The notes beneath the pieces are model-generated. The model searched no databases. It was not told where the DNA came from and worked only from the letters and a program-made list of their open reading frames with translations. 64,000 bases of DNA from Hymenobacter siberiensis. Its GTDB lineage: Bacteria > Bacteroidota > Bacteroidia > Cytophagales > Hymenobacteraceae. Both the position numbers and the translations under genes were made by a program. Shown piece after piece: positions 35,821 to 44,725 of this stretch (positions are counted from its first letter, which is position 1; the number at the start of each line of letters is the position of its first letter). The stretch lies in contig NZ_JAHLZY020000001.1 of assembly GCF_018967865.2 (NCBI RefSeq), forward strand, positions 124,001-188,000. The letters are read 5' to 3'.

Positions 35821-35934
35821 CTACCTAAAAAACACGAACATCAGTGCCAGGGCCAGGATAAACACCCCGTACATCAGCACATCGGTTCCGATGTATTGGC
35901 GGTATTGGCGGTAGAAATCTCGGAGCTCTTTCAT
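35821..35934 (-). CDS. Short single-helix membrane protein
   Basis: The 37-residue product begins MKELRDFYRQYRQY and ends with one membrane helix (VLMYGVFILALALMFVFF). The start at 35934 is chosen because the longer frame is low-complexity proline. It is divergent from recJ and close to it. Function unknown. Confidence 0.5.
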   Translation of the reverse strand: MKELRDFYRQYRQYIGTDVLMYGVFILALALMFVFFR

Positions 35935-36000
35935 GGTGCGCGGGGCTGGCAAAACGAAGCGCGAAGGTACGGCCGCCGGCGCGGGGGAGGGGTTTGGTCG

Positions 36001-36008
36001 TACTTTTG
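36001..36008 (+). promoter_or_regulatory. -7 element (TACTTTTG) of recJ
   Basis: A perfect TAnnTTTG element sits 23 bases before the ATG at 36032. No convincing -33 element is seen. Confidence 0.5.
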
Positions 36009-36031
36009 GACCCATTTTGACGAAGTATCCG

Positions 36032-37771
36032 ATGCCCGTATCCGCTAGTAAACGCTGGAATTATATCCCCGACCCCGACCCTGCCCAGGTCCATAGCCTC
36101 ACCCAGGCCCTCTTCATTGCCCCCGAGATAGCCGCCCTGCTGGTGCAGCGCGGCATTGCCACGCCCGAAGCCGCCGCCGCCTTCTTCCACCCCGACCTGC
36201 GCCAGCTGCCCAACCCGCTGCTGATGCGCGACATGGACCGCGCCGTGGCCCGCCTGGCTTACGCCCTGCAAGCCGGCGAGAAAGTGCTGGTGCTGGGCGA
36301 CTACGACGTGGACGGCATCACGTCGGTGGCCACGGTGATGAGCTACCTCACGCCGCTATTCGGCGTGGAGCGGCTGCGCGACTACATCCCCGACCGCTAT
36401 ACCGAGGGCTACGGCATCTCGCACAAAGCCATTGACACGGCCGCCGATAACGGCTTTGCCCTCATCATCGCGCTCGATTGCGGCATTAAAGCCGTGGAGC
36501 AGGTGGCCTACGCCAGCAGCCGGGGCGTCGATTTCATCATCTGCGACCACCACCTGCCCGGTGAGGAACTGCCGGCTGCCGTGGCCGTGCTCGACCCCAA
36601 GCGGGCCGACTGCGAGTACCCCTATAAAGAGCTGTCGGGCTGCGGCGTGGGCTTCAAGCTGATGCAGGCGCTGGGCGAGCACCTGGGCCTGCCCCAGGCC
36701 CCCCTGCACGACTTGCTGGATTTGGTAACGGTGAGCATTGCTGCCGACATCGTGCCCATCACCGGCGAAAACCGCATTCTAGCCTCCTACGGCCTGCGGC
36801 GCTTCAACGAAGATGCCCACTTGCTGCGCCCCGGCCTGGCCGCCCTGCGCGAGCTGGCCACCCTGCGCGAAGGCCCGCTGGGCATCAGCAGCCTGATATT
36901 CGGCTTCGCGCCGCGCATCAACGCCGCTGGGCGCATGGGCGATGCCCGCCGCGCCGTGGCCATGCTGCTGGCCCCCGACCAGCAGGAAGCCCGCTACACC
37001 GCCGAAGTGGTGGACCAGATGAACCAGCAGCGGCGCGGCTCCGACCAGCACACCACCCAGGAGGCACTGGATATGATTGCCAGCGACCCCACGCTGCAAA
37101 ACGCCCGCGCCACCGTGCTCTACAAGGCCGACTGGCACCAGGGCGTGCTCGGCATCGTGGCCTCGCGCTGCCTGGACCAATACTACCGCCCCACCGTCAT
37201 TCTCACGCAGCGCGATGGCAAGGCCACCGGCTCGGCCCGCTCCGTGGCGGGGTTCGATGTGCACGAGGCGCTGGAATCCTGCTCGGCGCTGCTCGACCAG
37301 TTTGGCGGGCACCGCGCCGCCGCCGGCCTCACCCTGAAGGTGGAGAACGTGCCCGCCTTCCAGCGCCAGTTCGAGCAGGTAGTGGCCGATACGCTGACCA
37401 CCGAACACCTGGTGCGGCCCGTGGAAATAGCCGCCGTGCTGCCCCTGAGCCGCATCACCGAAGAGTTTTTTGGTGAGCTGCGCCGCATGGAGCCTTTCGG
37501 GCCCGGCAACCCCAACCCGGTATTTGCCTCGCAACGGCTGGTGGCCGTGCCGCACAGCGCCCGCGTGGTGGGCCAGGGCCACCTCAAGCTGCGCCTGGCC
37601 CTGGCCGATGTGCAGGGCCCGGCCGTGGACGCCATCGGCTTTGGCCTGGCCGATTACCTGCCCGAGATTGAGCAGGGCCGGCCCTTCAGCGCCTGCTATA
37701 CCGTGGAGCTGAACGAGTACCGGGGCCAGCGCAGCGTGCAGATGCGCCTGCTGGACGTGCGCTGGGAGTAG
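36032..37771 (+). CDS. recJ: Single-stranded-DNA-specific exonuclease RecJ
   Basis: The 579-residue 5'-3' exonuclease acts in recombination and mismatch repair. DHH-family motifs are clear: GDYDVDGITS near residue 90, LDCGIKAV near 149, ICDHHLPG near 170 and the DHHA1 motif FGGHRAAAGL near 426. An OB-like C-terminal domain follows. ATG 36032 is preferred over in-frame upstream codons in low-complexity sequence, and it lies 23 bases after the -7 element. Confidence 0.95.
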   Translation: MPVSASKRWNYIPDPDPAQVHSLTQALFIAPEIAALLVQRGIATPEAAAAFFHPDLRQLPNPLLMRDMDRAVARLAYALQAGEKVLVLGDYDVDGITSVATVMSYLTPLFGVERLRDYIPDRYTEGYGISHKAIDTAADNGFALIIALDCGIKAVEQVAYASSRGVDFIICDHHLPGEELPAAVAVLDPKRADCEYPYKELSGCGVGFKLMQALGEHLGLPQAPLHDLLDLVTVSIAADIVPITGENRILASYGLRRFNEDAHLLRPGLAALRELATLREGPLGISSLIFGFAPRINAAGRMGDARRAVAMLLAPDQQEARYTAEVVDQMNQQRRGSDQHTTQEALDMIASDPTLQNARATVLYKADWHQGVLGIVASRCLDQYYRPTVILTQRDGKATGSARSVAGFDVHEALESCSALLDQFGGHRAAAGLTLKVENVPAFQRQFEQVVADTLTTEHLVRPVEIAAVLPLSRITEEFFGELRRMEPFGPGNPNPVFASQRLVAVPHSARVVGQGHLKLRLALADVQGPAVDAIGFGLADYLPEIEQGRPFSACYTVELNEYRGQRSVQMRLLDVRWE

Positions 37772-37842
37772 GTTTGCTGCACGAGTGAATACCTTGCTTC
37801 GTCTCACGGGTACAGGTCGCCGGTAATGCGGCACAATCATCT

Positions 37843-37880
37843 GGCTTCCCTCTCCTGTGGAGAGGGGCTGGGGGTGAGGT
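37843..37880. repeat. Short family C element after recJ
   Basis: CCCTCTCCTGTGGAGAGGGG is a compact hairpin followed by CTGGGGGTGAGG, the end sequence of family C. Confidence 0.65.
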
Positions 37881-37903
37881 GTCGGCCGGGTCGTTTCAAA
37901 CAC

Positions 37904-37943
37904 AAAAAAGCTGCCTTGCGAACAAGGCAGCTGGCAGCTTTTT
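37904..37943. terminator. Hairpin terminator between recJ and the DUF4332 gene
   Basis: GCTGCCTTG and CAAGGCAGC form a nine-pair stem with a four-base loop, with an A-run before and a T-run after. It serves best for the leftward gene. Confidence 0.82.
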
Positions 37944-37957
37944 GCAAACGGAAAGGA

Positions 37958-38368
37958 TTAGCGGTAAGCTACTTCCGGCTCCATGGCTTTGGCGTTGTTT
38001 ACCATGTCGACCACCTTCATCATGTCGGGCACCATGTTCACGATGTGATGCTCGTGGTTGGTGGACACCAGCTTGCTGTGCAGGCTAAACGGCGAACGGC
38101 CGCGCAGGTCCAGCAGGGTGGTAATGCCGACTTCCTCGAGCAAGCCGGTCAGCTCGGGGTCCAGGCCGTCGACGCGGGAAAGGTCGGCGTAGTTGACCCA
38201 CTTAAATAGATTGATTTCCTGGATGCCGGTGGCCTTGGCCAGGGCACGGCGAGCGGCGGGCGTGCGGCCTGCGCTTAGTAGCGCATCGGCGGTGGTAATG
38301 CCCTGCTCTTTCAGCTTTTTTATCTGGGCGTTGGGGATACTCGTAATCTCATTGATTTGATATTGCAT
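37958..38368 (-). CDS. DUF4332 helix-hairpin-helix protein
   Basis: The 136-residue protein has the DUF4332 pattern. QIKKLKEQGITTADALLSAG and RRALAKATGI form one HhH-like unit, and LSRVDGLDPELTGLLEEVGITTLLDLRGR a second. HhH pairs usually bind DNA non-specifically; the role of this family is unknown. The promoter matches the Bacteroidota consensus at both elements. Confidence 0.85.
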   Translation of the reverse strand: MQYQINEITSIPNAQIKKLKEQGITTADALLSAGRTPAARRALAKATGIQEINLFKWVNYADLSRVDGLDPELTGLLEEVGITTLLDLRGRSPFSLHSKLVSTNHEHHIVNMVPDMMKVVDMVNNAKAMEPEVAYR

Positions 38369-38405
38369 TATGATTGATTAGGTGAAAAATTGTTTATATC
38401 TGATA

Positions 38406-38437
38406 CAAATGTACGAAAAATATATCAAAAATGCAAA
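38406..38437 (-). promoter_or_regulatory. Two-part promoter of the DUF4332 gene
   Basis: Read leftward, TTTG (38434-38437) and TACATTTG (38406-38413) are 20 bases apart, an exact match to the Bacteroidota promoter pattern. The region 38369-38656 is AT-rich and otherwise holds no gene. Confidence 0.7.
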
Positions 38438-38656
38438 TTTAATGCTAAATTGGTAAGATATAGTGACATTCTAATGCTTGCAAACGGCCCAATAAGCCAC
38501 TAGCCCCCAGGGGATTATGGCAGGGTATTTTCGAAGGGAAAAAAGCCGCCGAAAAACGAGCTAATGCGTTGTTTTTCATTGAAAAACCAAAGAGCATAGC
38601 CGAGCAGCCCGGCCTGTCGGGCGGGCGCGGAGGACCATCCGGACGATGAACTGCTG

Positions 38657-39260
38657 CTACTCGCCGGCCGGGCGGGGGCGGAAGAAGTAGCTCGTTTGCT
38701 GCCCCCCTTTATAGACCAGCGAAACCGACGAGAAAATGTAGCGCAGATAATCGCCGCGCACGAGCAGCCCGCTGCTCACCGGGGCGTTAAATGACTCATT
38801 GTACTCGAACAGCTCAAGCCGGGTCAGTTGGTGCCCTTCGTAGCGCTCGGTGAGCACCTTACGGCCTTTGGCATCGTGGTACACTACTTTCTCCAGCTCG
38901 ATGCCGTAGCGTTGCTTGATGGTCTGCTCCTTTACTACGCCCGAACTGGTTTGAACACCCACGGCATTGACCATGCCTTTGGGTGTGCCAGCATATCCGC
39001 ACCTTGCGGTGGAGCCCGCCAAAGGAGCCCTGCGTGGCTTTAAAGGAAGAAACACGGGCTTCGGCCTGGCTCCGCGTGCGTGCCACACGGTGCAGGAGCG
39101 AATTATTGGCTGCCGCGAAGGAGTTCAGGTTGAGGGCCGCCGGCTGTACAGGTGTGGGTGGTTGCGGCGCGGCCGGGGTGTTCTGGGCGTTGGCTTGCGG
39201 GCAGGTAGCCAGTAACAGTACCGTGAGGACCGGAAGGAAATTCTTGGCGTTTGTTGGCAT
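38657..39260 (-). pseudogene. Exported hypothetical protein gene, broken by a one-base frameshift
   Basis: The first frame starts at 39260 with a signal peptide (FLPVLTVLLLATCPQANAQ) and fails near 39015. A second frame carries the rest (GYAGTPKGMVNAVG to the stop at 38657). Removing one C from CCC at 39015-39017 gives one continuous frame of 200 residues. No family is recognised. It lies just downstream of the IS-split DoxX gene and would share its transcript, so loss of expression could explain decay; a sequencing error is the other explanation. Confidence 0.7.
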
Positions 39261-39646
39261 CTGGTAATGGTAGAAAATGCGCCCGCAATACAGGCTGGTA
39301 CTACCGCTGGCGCATTACCCGCCACACCCACCACAGTAGCGGCAACTGCAAGGGCAGGCGGCCCCAGGCTAGCCAGCCAGGAATGTGCAGCTGCTCATGA
39401 ATCAGGGCCATGTGCACATTGGCCGGAAACACGGCCACCAGCAGCGCCAGCAGGCCCCCGCCGGCCAGCCGCCTGGTCCGGGCCGGCAGCAGCCCCAGGC
39501 CGCCCAGCATTTCAAAAAAGCCACTCAGGTACACCAGGGCCAGTGGGACTGGCAGCATGGGCGGCATAATGGCCAGGTAAGTGGCCGGGTGCACAAAATG
39601 CCAGATGCCGGCCAGCGTGAATAATAGACTTGTTGCGAGCTATTAA

Positions 39647-40066
39647 TCACAGATTTAAGCTGAAATTCCACAAGCCCGCACACACTCCCAGCACGTCATT
39701 GTACAGGTTCAAATTATGCAAACGTAATCGGTCTTCCAAAATTCGATAACGTTTCAATCCGCCAATGCTATGCTCTACGGTAATTCGTTCACTTGCTTGT
39801 TTTGTATTTATTTCTCGTTGTTCATCGGTGAGTTCTTTCCCTTTCGGCTTTTTGATAGGAATAAAAACTTTCCGGCAAACGTAGTCTTTCGCGAAGCCCA
39901 AAAACCCCAGGTCCAACCGCACCTTGAACTTTTTAAACCACTCTTTATCAACTGGTAAAATGCTTTTTAGCACACTGTAGTCGTGGTGTCTTCCGCCGTA
40001 ACAACGGCTGATAAAACCAATCCAGCGGATGGTCGTTGAAATAACTATCTCTTTTACGGCGTGCAT
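39647..40066 (-). CDS. IS5-family transposase, downstream frame (orfB)
   Basis: The 139-residue part carries the second half of the DDE catalytic domain: GGRHHDYSVLK near the start, LDLGFLGFAKD, and the Glu in ERITVEHSIGGLKRYRIL. It overlaps orfA by 13 bases and is in the -1 frame. A run of nine A's on the coding strand (40066-40074) lies at the overlap, so a fused transposase would be made by ribosomal slippage. Confidence 0.85.
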   Translation of the reverse strand: MHAVKEIVISTTIRWIGFISRCYGGRHHDYSVLKSILPVDKEWFKKFKVRLDLGFLGFAKDYVCRKVFIPIKKPKGKELTDEQREINTKQASERITVEHSIGGLKRYRILEDRLRLHNLNLYNDVLGVCAGLWNFSLNL

Positions 40067-40545
40067 TTTTTTTTACCGCTATAGTAGTCTTTTTGCATCT
40101 CTTTATTTCCTGGTCGTTGCTTGCGTTGCTCCGTTCCATCGACCAATAACGTCTCGTGTTCCTGAAAATAGGCTTCAAATTCGGCCACTGTCGTAAATTC
40201 CCGCTTTGGCGCATGCCCGGTTTGCTCCAGCGCTTCTTGGAGCACCGTAATGCCTAATTCCTGGTTGCGTTTCGCGTTGGAACCGTCCATCCCACTGACC
40301 AATCCCAACAAATCATACGTCAAGTTTGCTTTGAAGCTGAATAGGGTGAAAAGCAGTAATTCTTCTTCTGTTTTAAGGGCTACTTCATACGGCGCAAAAG
40401 CCCCACGTTCAATCATATCTGTTCCATTCAACCGAAAATACGCCTGCTTAAAATGCGCCAAAAGCTGCGCAAAACGCTCCGCCGTGAGTCCCGTGGCAGC
40501 ACGCCATTTACGCGAAGTAGTGAGGTTTTTTACGGAAAAGTTCAT
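40054..40545 (-). CDS. IS5-family transposase, upstream frame (orfA)
   Basis: The 163-residue part has an N-terminal HTH-like region (TGLTAERFAQLLAHF), a middle FTLFSFKANLTYDLLG segment, and LLVDGTEQRKQRP, which holds the first catalytic Asp. It ends just after the A9 run. Alone it lacks the catalytic Glu and would act as a repressor or be inactive. Confidence 0.85.
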   Translation of the reverse strand: MNFSVKNLTTSRKWRAATGLTAERFAQLLAHFKQAYFRLNGTDMIERGAFAPYEVALKTEEELLLFTLFSFKANLTYDLLGLVSGMDGSNAKRNQELGITVLQEALEQTGHAPKREFTTVAEFEAYFQEHETLLVDGTEQRKQRPGNKEMQKDYYSGKKKCTP

Positions 40546-40763
40546 GTTCTAAATTTAAGTACAGTTTGTCGAAAATTCCGCACTTCACTCACTTCGCAAC
40601 AAGTCTAATAGAGCCAGCGCGTAGCGGCTGAGGATGCGAATGGTCATATCCGGGTAAAAGTCGTGCAAAGACTCCGGGTCGCTCCAGAAGGTTGTTTAGG
40701 CAGAAAGGCCACAATCTTTTGTTGGCTAACGGCTGTTAGGGGAGCTGAGGGCAACCGTTCACC

Positions 40764-40794
40764 TTGTCCATCGTGCCCCAAGGCCGTACTTTTG
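40764..40794 (+). promoter_or_regulatory. Two-part promoter of the acyl-CoA dehydrogenase gene
   Basis: TTG at 40764 and TACTTTTG at 40787-40794 are 20 bases apart, a good Bacteroidota match. Transcription would start near 40801, 25 bases before the ATG. Confidence 0.65.
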
Positions 40795-40825
40795 TACCGT
40801 TAAATTAATTATTCCCACCCCGTCC

Positions 40826-41986
40826 ATGCAAACCGCCACATCCTCCAATATTTACCAACTCAATGAAGAGCAGCTGGCCGTGCGCGACGCTGCCCGCGAC
40901 TTTGCCCAGAGCGAGCTTTGGGCCGGTGTAATCGAGCGCGACGAGCACCAGAAATTCCCCGCCGCGCAAATCAAAAAGATGGGCGAGCTGGGTTTCATGG
41001 GCATGATGGTGAGCCCCGAGTACGGCGGCTCCGGCCTCGACACCGTGAGCTACGTGCTGGCGATGGAGGAAATTAGCAAGGTTGATGCTTCGTGCTCGGT
41101 TATCATGAGCGTGAACAACTCGCTGGTGTGCTGGGGCCTGGAGCAGTACGGAACCGAAGAGCAGAAGCAGAAATACTTGCCCCGCCTATGCTCGGGCGAA
41201 ATTATCGGGGCCTTTGCCCTGAGCGAGCCCGAAGCCGGCTCCGACGCCACCAGCCAGCGCACCACTGCCGAGGACATGGGCGACCATTACCTCCTCAACG
41301 GTACCAAAAACTGGATTACCAACGGCACCACCGCCTCGGTGTACCTCGTTATCGCCCAAACTAACCCCGAGCTGAAGTCGCGTGGCATCAACGTGCTCAT
41401 CGTGGACAAGGACATGCCCGGCTTCATCCAGGGCCCTAAGGAGAACAAGCTCGGCATCCGCGGCTCCGACACCTGCTCGCTCATGTTCACCGACGTGAAG
41501 GTGCCCAAGGAAAACCGTATCGGGGCCGACGGCTTCGGCTTCAAGTTTGCCATGCAGGTGCTGGCCGGTGGCCGCATCGGCATTGCGGCGCAGGCGCTGG
41601 GCATTGCCTCCGGCTCGCTGGAGCTCAGCCTGAAATACGCCAAGGAGCGCAAGGCCTTTGGCGTGCCGATTTCGCAGCACCAGGCCATTCAGTTTAAGCT
41701 GGCCGACATGGCGACCAACGTAGACGCGGCCCGCCTGCTCTGCCTGCAAGCCGCCGCCGACAAGGACAACCACGCCGACTATGGCAAGTCGGGGGCCATG
41801 GCCAAGCTCTTCGCCTCCAAAGTAGCCATGGACTCGGCCGTAGAGGCTGTCCAGATTCATGGTGGCTACGGCTTTGTGAAGGAATACCACGTCGAGCGCT
41901 TCATGCGCGACGCCAAGATTACCCAGATTTACGAGGGAACTTCGGAAATTCAGAAAATTGTGATTTCGCGGGATATTCTCAAGTAA
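40826..41986 (+). CDS. Acyl-CoA dehydrogenase
   Basis: The 386-residue FAD flavoprotein introduces the first double bond in fatty-acyl or branched-acyl CoA oxidation. It has both family signatures: GAFALSEPEAGSDA (about residue 130) and QIHGGYGFVKEYHVERFMRDAKI (about 344). The catalytic glutamate of the short-chain group is expected in YEGTSEIQK (about 371). The length is that of short-chain enzymes. No other beta-oxidation gene is adjacent. A terminator follows. Confidence 0.93.
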   Translation: MQTATSSNIYQLNEEQLAVRDAARDFAQSELWAGVIERDEHQKFPAAQIKKMGELGFMGMMVSPEYGGSGLDTVSYVLAMEEISKVDASCSVIMSVNNSLVCWGLEQYGTEEQKQKYLPRLCSGEIIGAFALSEPEAGSDATSQRTTAEDMGDHYLLNGTKNWITNGTTASVYLVIAQTNPELKSRGINVLIVDKDMPGFIQGPKENKLGIRGSDTCSLMFTDVKVPKENRIGADGFGFKFAMQVLAGGRIGIAAQALGIASGSLELSLKYAKERKAFGVPISQHQAIQFKLADMATNVDAARLLCLQAAADKDNHADYGKSGAMAKLFASKVAMDSAVEAVQIHGGYGFVKEYHVERFMRDAKITQIYEGTSEIQKIVISRDILK

Positions 41987-42020
41987 GCGGGGAATTGCCT
42001 AAAATTCAGATTCATTGCAC

Positions 42021-42052
42021 AAAACCCAGCCACTATTTGGCTGGGTTTTTAG
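42021..42052 (+). terminator. Intrinsic terminator of the acyl-CoA dehydrogenase gene
   Basis: AAAACCCAGCCA pairs with TGGCTGGGTTTT over a five-base loop and ends in TTTTT. Confidence 0.9.
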
Positions 42053-42144
42053 TTTTTGTGAATTTCAAGCTGTTATATTGCATTGCGGTAGCCACCCAGT
42101 TACCCCACCCGCATCCCTCAAGGTCCTCTCGGGCCACCTGAATT

Positions 42145-43071
42145 ATGGAAGATTACAATAAAGTCATCGAGTCGTTGGGCGTTCGCTACATCAAGGCCAA
42201 AAACTTGGTGCTGCACCAGCCCTTCACCGTGCGCAATTCCTACGACGTCGGCAACAACCTGATTCTGCTCCACAAAGGCCTCCTCACGTTTGGCGAAGAA
42301 ACGATGGTGGTAGAGGAAGGCGAAATGCTGTTCATCCCCGGCGGCCGGCCCACCCGCGTGAGCTACGGCGAGGATACCAAAAACCGCGTCATTACCAACG
42401 ATGACCTGATTTCGAACAAGGACAAGTTCTTTCATTCCAACGACAGCCTCGACCTCATCGGCGACGCCGAAGAAAGCCACAGCTTTGTGAGCTTCGAAGC
42501 GAAGGTGTTCGACTCGGTGAACTTCTTCGCCTCGCTCGACGTGCCGGCTTTCCTCATCTCGGGCCAGGCCAAGCTGGCCAACTTGGTGATTAAGGTGGTG
42601 GAAGAGAGCATGCAGGACCTGCCCGGCCGCGAGCGCCTCATCAACATTTACACCGAGAACATTGTGGTGGAAGTGGTGCGCTACGTGCTGCGCAACAACA
42701 TGTTTGTGGAGCAGTTGGCCACCAACAGCACCTACTTCAAAGACCCCCGCCTGATTGACCTGTTCAACTACATCAAGGAGAACCTGGGCGGCGACCTCTC
42801 CAACAAGGTGCTGAGCGGCGTAGCCAACGTGAGCGAGGACTATGTGGGCCAGTATTTCAAGATGCTGACCAACATCAACCCGCAGGATTACATCGAATAC
42901 CAGCGCATGGAGCGCGCCGTGTTCCTGCTGCGTACGACAAAGAAAAGCATCCGCGACATCGGCAAGGAAGTGGGCTATAAGGACACCGCCTATTTCTGCC
43001 GCCGCTTCAAGATGATGTTCGGCATTCCGGCCGGCAAGATGCGCCGCCGCGAGTCGGCCATGAATATTTAG
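42145..43071 (+). CDS. AraC-family transcriptional regulator
   Basis: The 308-residue protein has an N-terminal cupin-like sensing region (residues 15-100, with LLHKGLLTFGEETMVVEEGEMLFIPGG) and a C-terminal HTH_18 domain (about 205-300). The domain includes KVLSGVANVSEDYVGQYF and the AraC signature KSIRDIGKEVGYKDTAYFCRRFK. The ligand is unknown. It follows the acyl-CoA dehydrogenase gene on the same strand, but a terminator separates them, so regulation of that gene is only a guess. Confidence 0.9.
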   Translation: MEDYNKVIESLGVRYIKAKNLVLHQPFTVRNSYDVGNNLILLHKGLLTFGEETMVVEEGEMLFIPGGRPTRVSYGEDTKNRVITNDDLISNKDKFFHSNDSLDLIGDAEESHSFVSFEAKVFDSVNFFASLDVPAFLISGQAKLANLVIKVVEESMQDLPGRERLINIYTENIVVEVVRYVLRNNMFVEQLATNSTYFKDPRLIDLFNYIKENLGGDLSNKVLSGVANVSEDYVGQYFKMLTNINPQDYIEYQRMERAVFLLRTTKKSIRDIGKEVGYKDTAYFCRRFKMMFGIPAGKMRRRESAMNI

Positions 43072-43097
43072 CCGTCAAAGCTTCATGGAATGTCAGT

Positions 43098-43139
43098 TTG
43101 CCCGCTTCCTGTATTAGTATAGGAGGTGGGCATTTTTTT
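43098..43139 (+). terminator. Intrinsic terminator of the AraC-family gene
   Basis: TGCCCGCTTCCT pairs with AGGAGGTGGGCA with two G-U pairs and a loop of about ten bases, then TTTTTTT. Confidence 0.75.
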
Positions 43140-43221
43140 AATCCCTGCCAACGCCAAGCCCAGCATGAAGAAGTGTTTCATGGGCTAAACGGGAAAAGTG
43201 AAAAAAGTTGGTGACCGCCTT

Positions 43222-43808
43222 TTATGGCTGCTGGCGGTCAAAGCGCCCATCCGTAACCTGGATGGTTTTACTGGGGTCAAGGTTACTGACCGCAGTAAAC
43301 TCAAAAGTGCCAGCCGCAATGCGCTTTACACTCACGTTGGTTAAGTCCACATAGGTGAGGCGAACGGTGCCAGTGTGTTGCACATCAGTGATATATGCCT
43401 CCCTCGGATTGTCATTGGGGAGAAACACTGCGTAATTAGAACATTGGTCTAAAGCAGCAGCGGGCAAAATGGGAGTTGTTTGATTGAGGGCGTATGCGCT
43501 AATCAAAAGTTGTTTCTTATAATCCGGGACGCTATTCAGAAAAATCTGTAAGCTTCCTTCCCGATTGCCAAACTTCCCATTCAGCCGCAGGTAGTAGGCG
43601 CTATCGTACGCGAACCCCCCGCCGATGCCCTGCACTTTTCCCAGCCCGCTTCCGTACCCCGTGGCCACAAAGGGCTGCCCGTTGATGTAGCAACCGGCGG
43701 TATTGGCCCCTGTGTGGGTGGCCGCCGGCAGGTCAGCTGCCGGGTATCTTTCTTGCAGCTGCTGGCAAGGAGCAGCAACGAAACCAGACAATACAAAGCG
43801 ACTTTCAT
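43222..43808 (-). pseudogene. DUF6252-like lipoprotein gene with a one-base frameshift
   Basis: The start at 43808 gives a lipoprotein signal (LVSLLLLASSCKKD), then the frame is lost. The remainder (DLPAATHTGANTAGCYINGQ onward) matches DUF6252-type lipoproteins, which have exactly this GANTxGCxxNG motif soon after the lipid-modified Cys. Adding one C at the CCC encoded by 43742-43744 restores 195 residues without a stop. It is either a real mutation or a sequencing error. Function of the family is unknown. Confidence 0.75.
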
Positions 43809-44493
43809 AGCTGATGGATTAAGAGTTAGATGATTTGAATAAAGATAGAGGAGTTGATAATGAGATTGGATTATAAAATGTAGCAGTAACGGACTTTTAA
43901 ATTCAGCTTTTCCGTAGTGGCATTATGACTTCAGGCGCAATAGTGGCACATTATGGCTGCAAAAGCGTCCCAAAAAAAGGACTTTACGAAAGGGCGTATT
44001 TACCTTCTAGTGCAATAAGGCAAAGGCAAACAGGGGGCAGGAGCGTTACCGGGAATAGCTTGGGCTTGCAGTGAATCAAAGCACACTCCTAGCAGCCTCA
44101 AAAAAGGACACAATACACTTGAATGTGACTGGTGCTTTTGAGCTATTAATGTTAATGCGGGAAAAATGCTTATATGCACAAACAGACAATTTGCAACAAT
44201 GCGTCTTGGGATGCTTTTCGGCCACTGCTGAATCTCGCGCATCAATCTAACGCATTATTCCGCACAAGCTTTATTTTGTAAAACTATAAAAGCAACTGTT
44301 TTAAAACGCTTCCTCCTCGCCCTATGAGGTCAGTTTACTGGCACCATATCTCACGAAAAGCAGGCACATTAAGACATTGCAGGGAAAAAGTTAGCTAGAG
44401 GGGCGGCGTTCGTTCGGTCCCGGCAGGGCGCTGGTGCCGTCGTGGCGCAGGACCACGCATCAATCGGCCTGACTATCCAAGAAATGAAGAAAG

Positions 44494-44708
44494 CAAAAAG
44501 CCCCGCTTCGATGAGAAGGCTTGTCCTTACCCAAAACTCAAACGCCCTTCCGGCCATGTGGCTAGAAGGGCGTTTTTGCGCGGTTGCCTAGTTGGTTTGC
44601 CGCTTTTCAAGCGGGGTCAGCCAGCAAAAAAGGTCCTCTGCGTTACCTCGGGGAAGTTAGAAAAAGATTTGGGTAAGGACAAGATTCGATGAGAAGCGGG
44701 GCTTTTTG
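44494..44708. repeat. MITE-like inverted repeat in the 43809-44725 gene-poor stretch
   Basis: The outer arms are CAAAAAGCCCCGCTTC (44494-44509) and its inverse (44693-44708). The inner arms are CTTGTCCTTACCCAAA (44520-44535) and its inverse (44668-44683). The centre holds a separate terminator-like hairpin. It has no coding capacity and no obvious target duplication. The rest of 43809-44493 holds only short frames with no recognisable features. Confidence 0.75.
44540..44578. terminator. Hairpin inside the MITE-like element
   Basis: AAACGCCCTTC pairs with GAAGGGCGTTT over a 14-base loop and ends in TTTTTG. Confidence 0.65.
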
Positions 44709-44725
44709 TTTAGAAAATCACAGGG

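Larger units (their letters stand above)
39626..40606 (-). mobile_element. IS5-family insertion sequence, 981 bp
   Basis: The ends AGACTTGTTGCGAG and CTTCGCAACAAGTCT are imperfect inverted repeats. The target is flanked by AAT on both sides (39623-39625 and 40607-40609); because the ends are T/A symmetrical, a 5-bp TAATA duplication fits equally. Two overlapping leftward frames encode the transposase. The AT-richer codon use contrasts with its host. Confidence 0.9.
39301..40647 (-). pseudogene. DoxX-type membrane protein gene split by an IS5-family element
   Basis: The 3' part (39301-39625) encodes the C-terminal end, with LVYLSGFFEMLGGLGLLP and VFPANVHMALIH, typical of DoxX/DUF417-like four-helix membrane proteins. 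The 5' part (40610-40647) supplies MTIRILSRYALA. Removing the IS (39626-40606) and one copy of the AAT duplication restores a 121-codon frame, reading ALALLFTLAGIWHF across the join. The gene is therefore recently interrupted rather than worn down. Confidence 0.85.

Noticed and set aside
44000..44245. 81-codon leftward frame in the gene-poor stretch
   Set aside because: Composition is atypical, no start context or family is visible, and it may be debris.
44369..44557. Small leftward frame at the edge of the MITE-like element
   Set aside because: It runs through the inverted repeat arm and has no conserved pattern.
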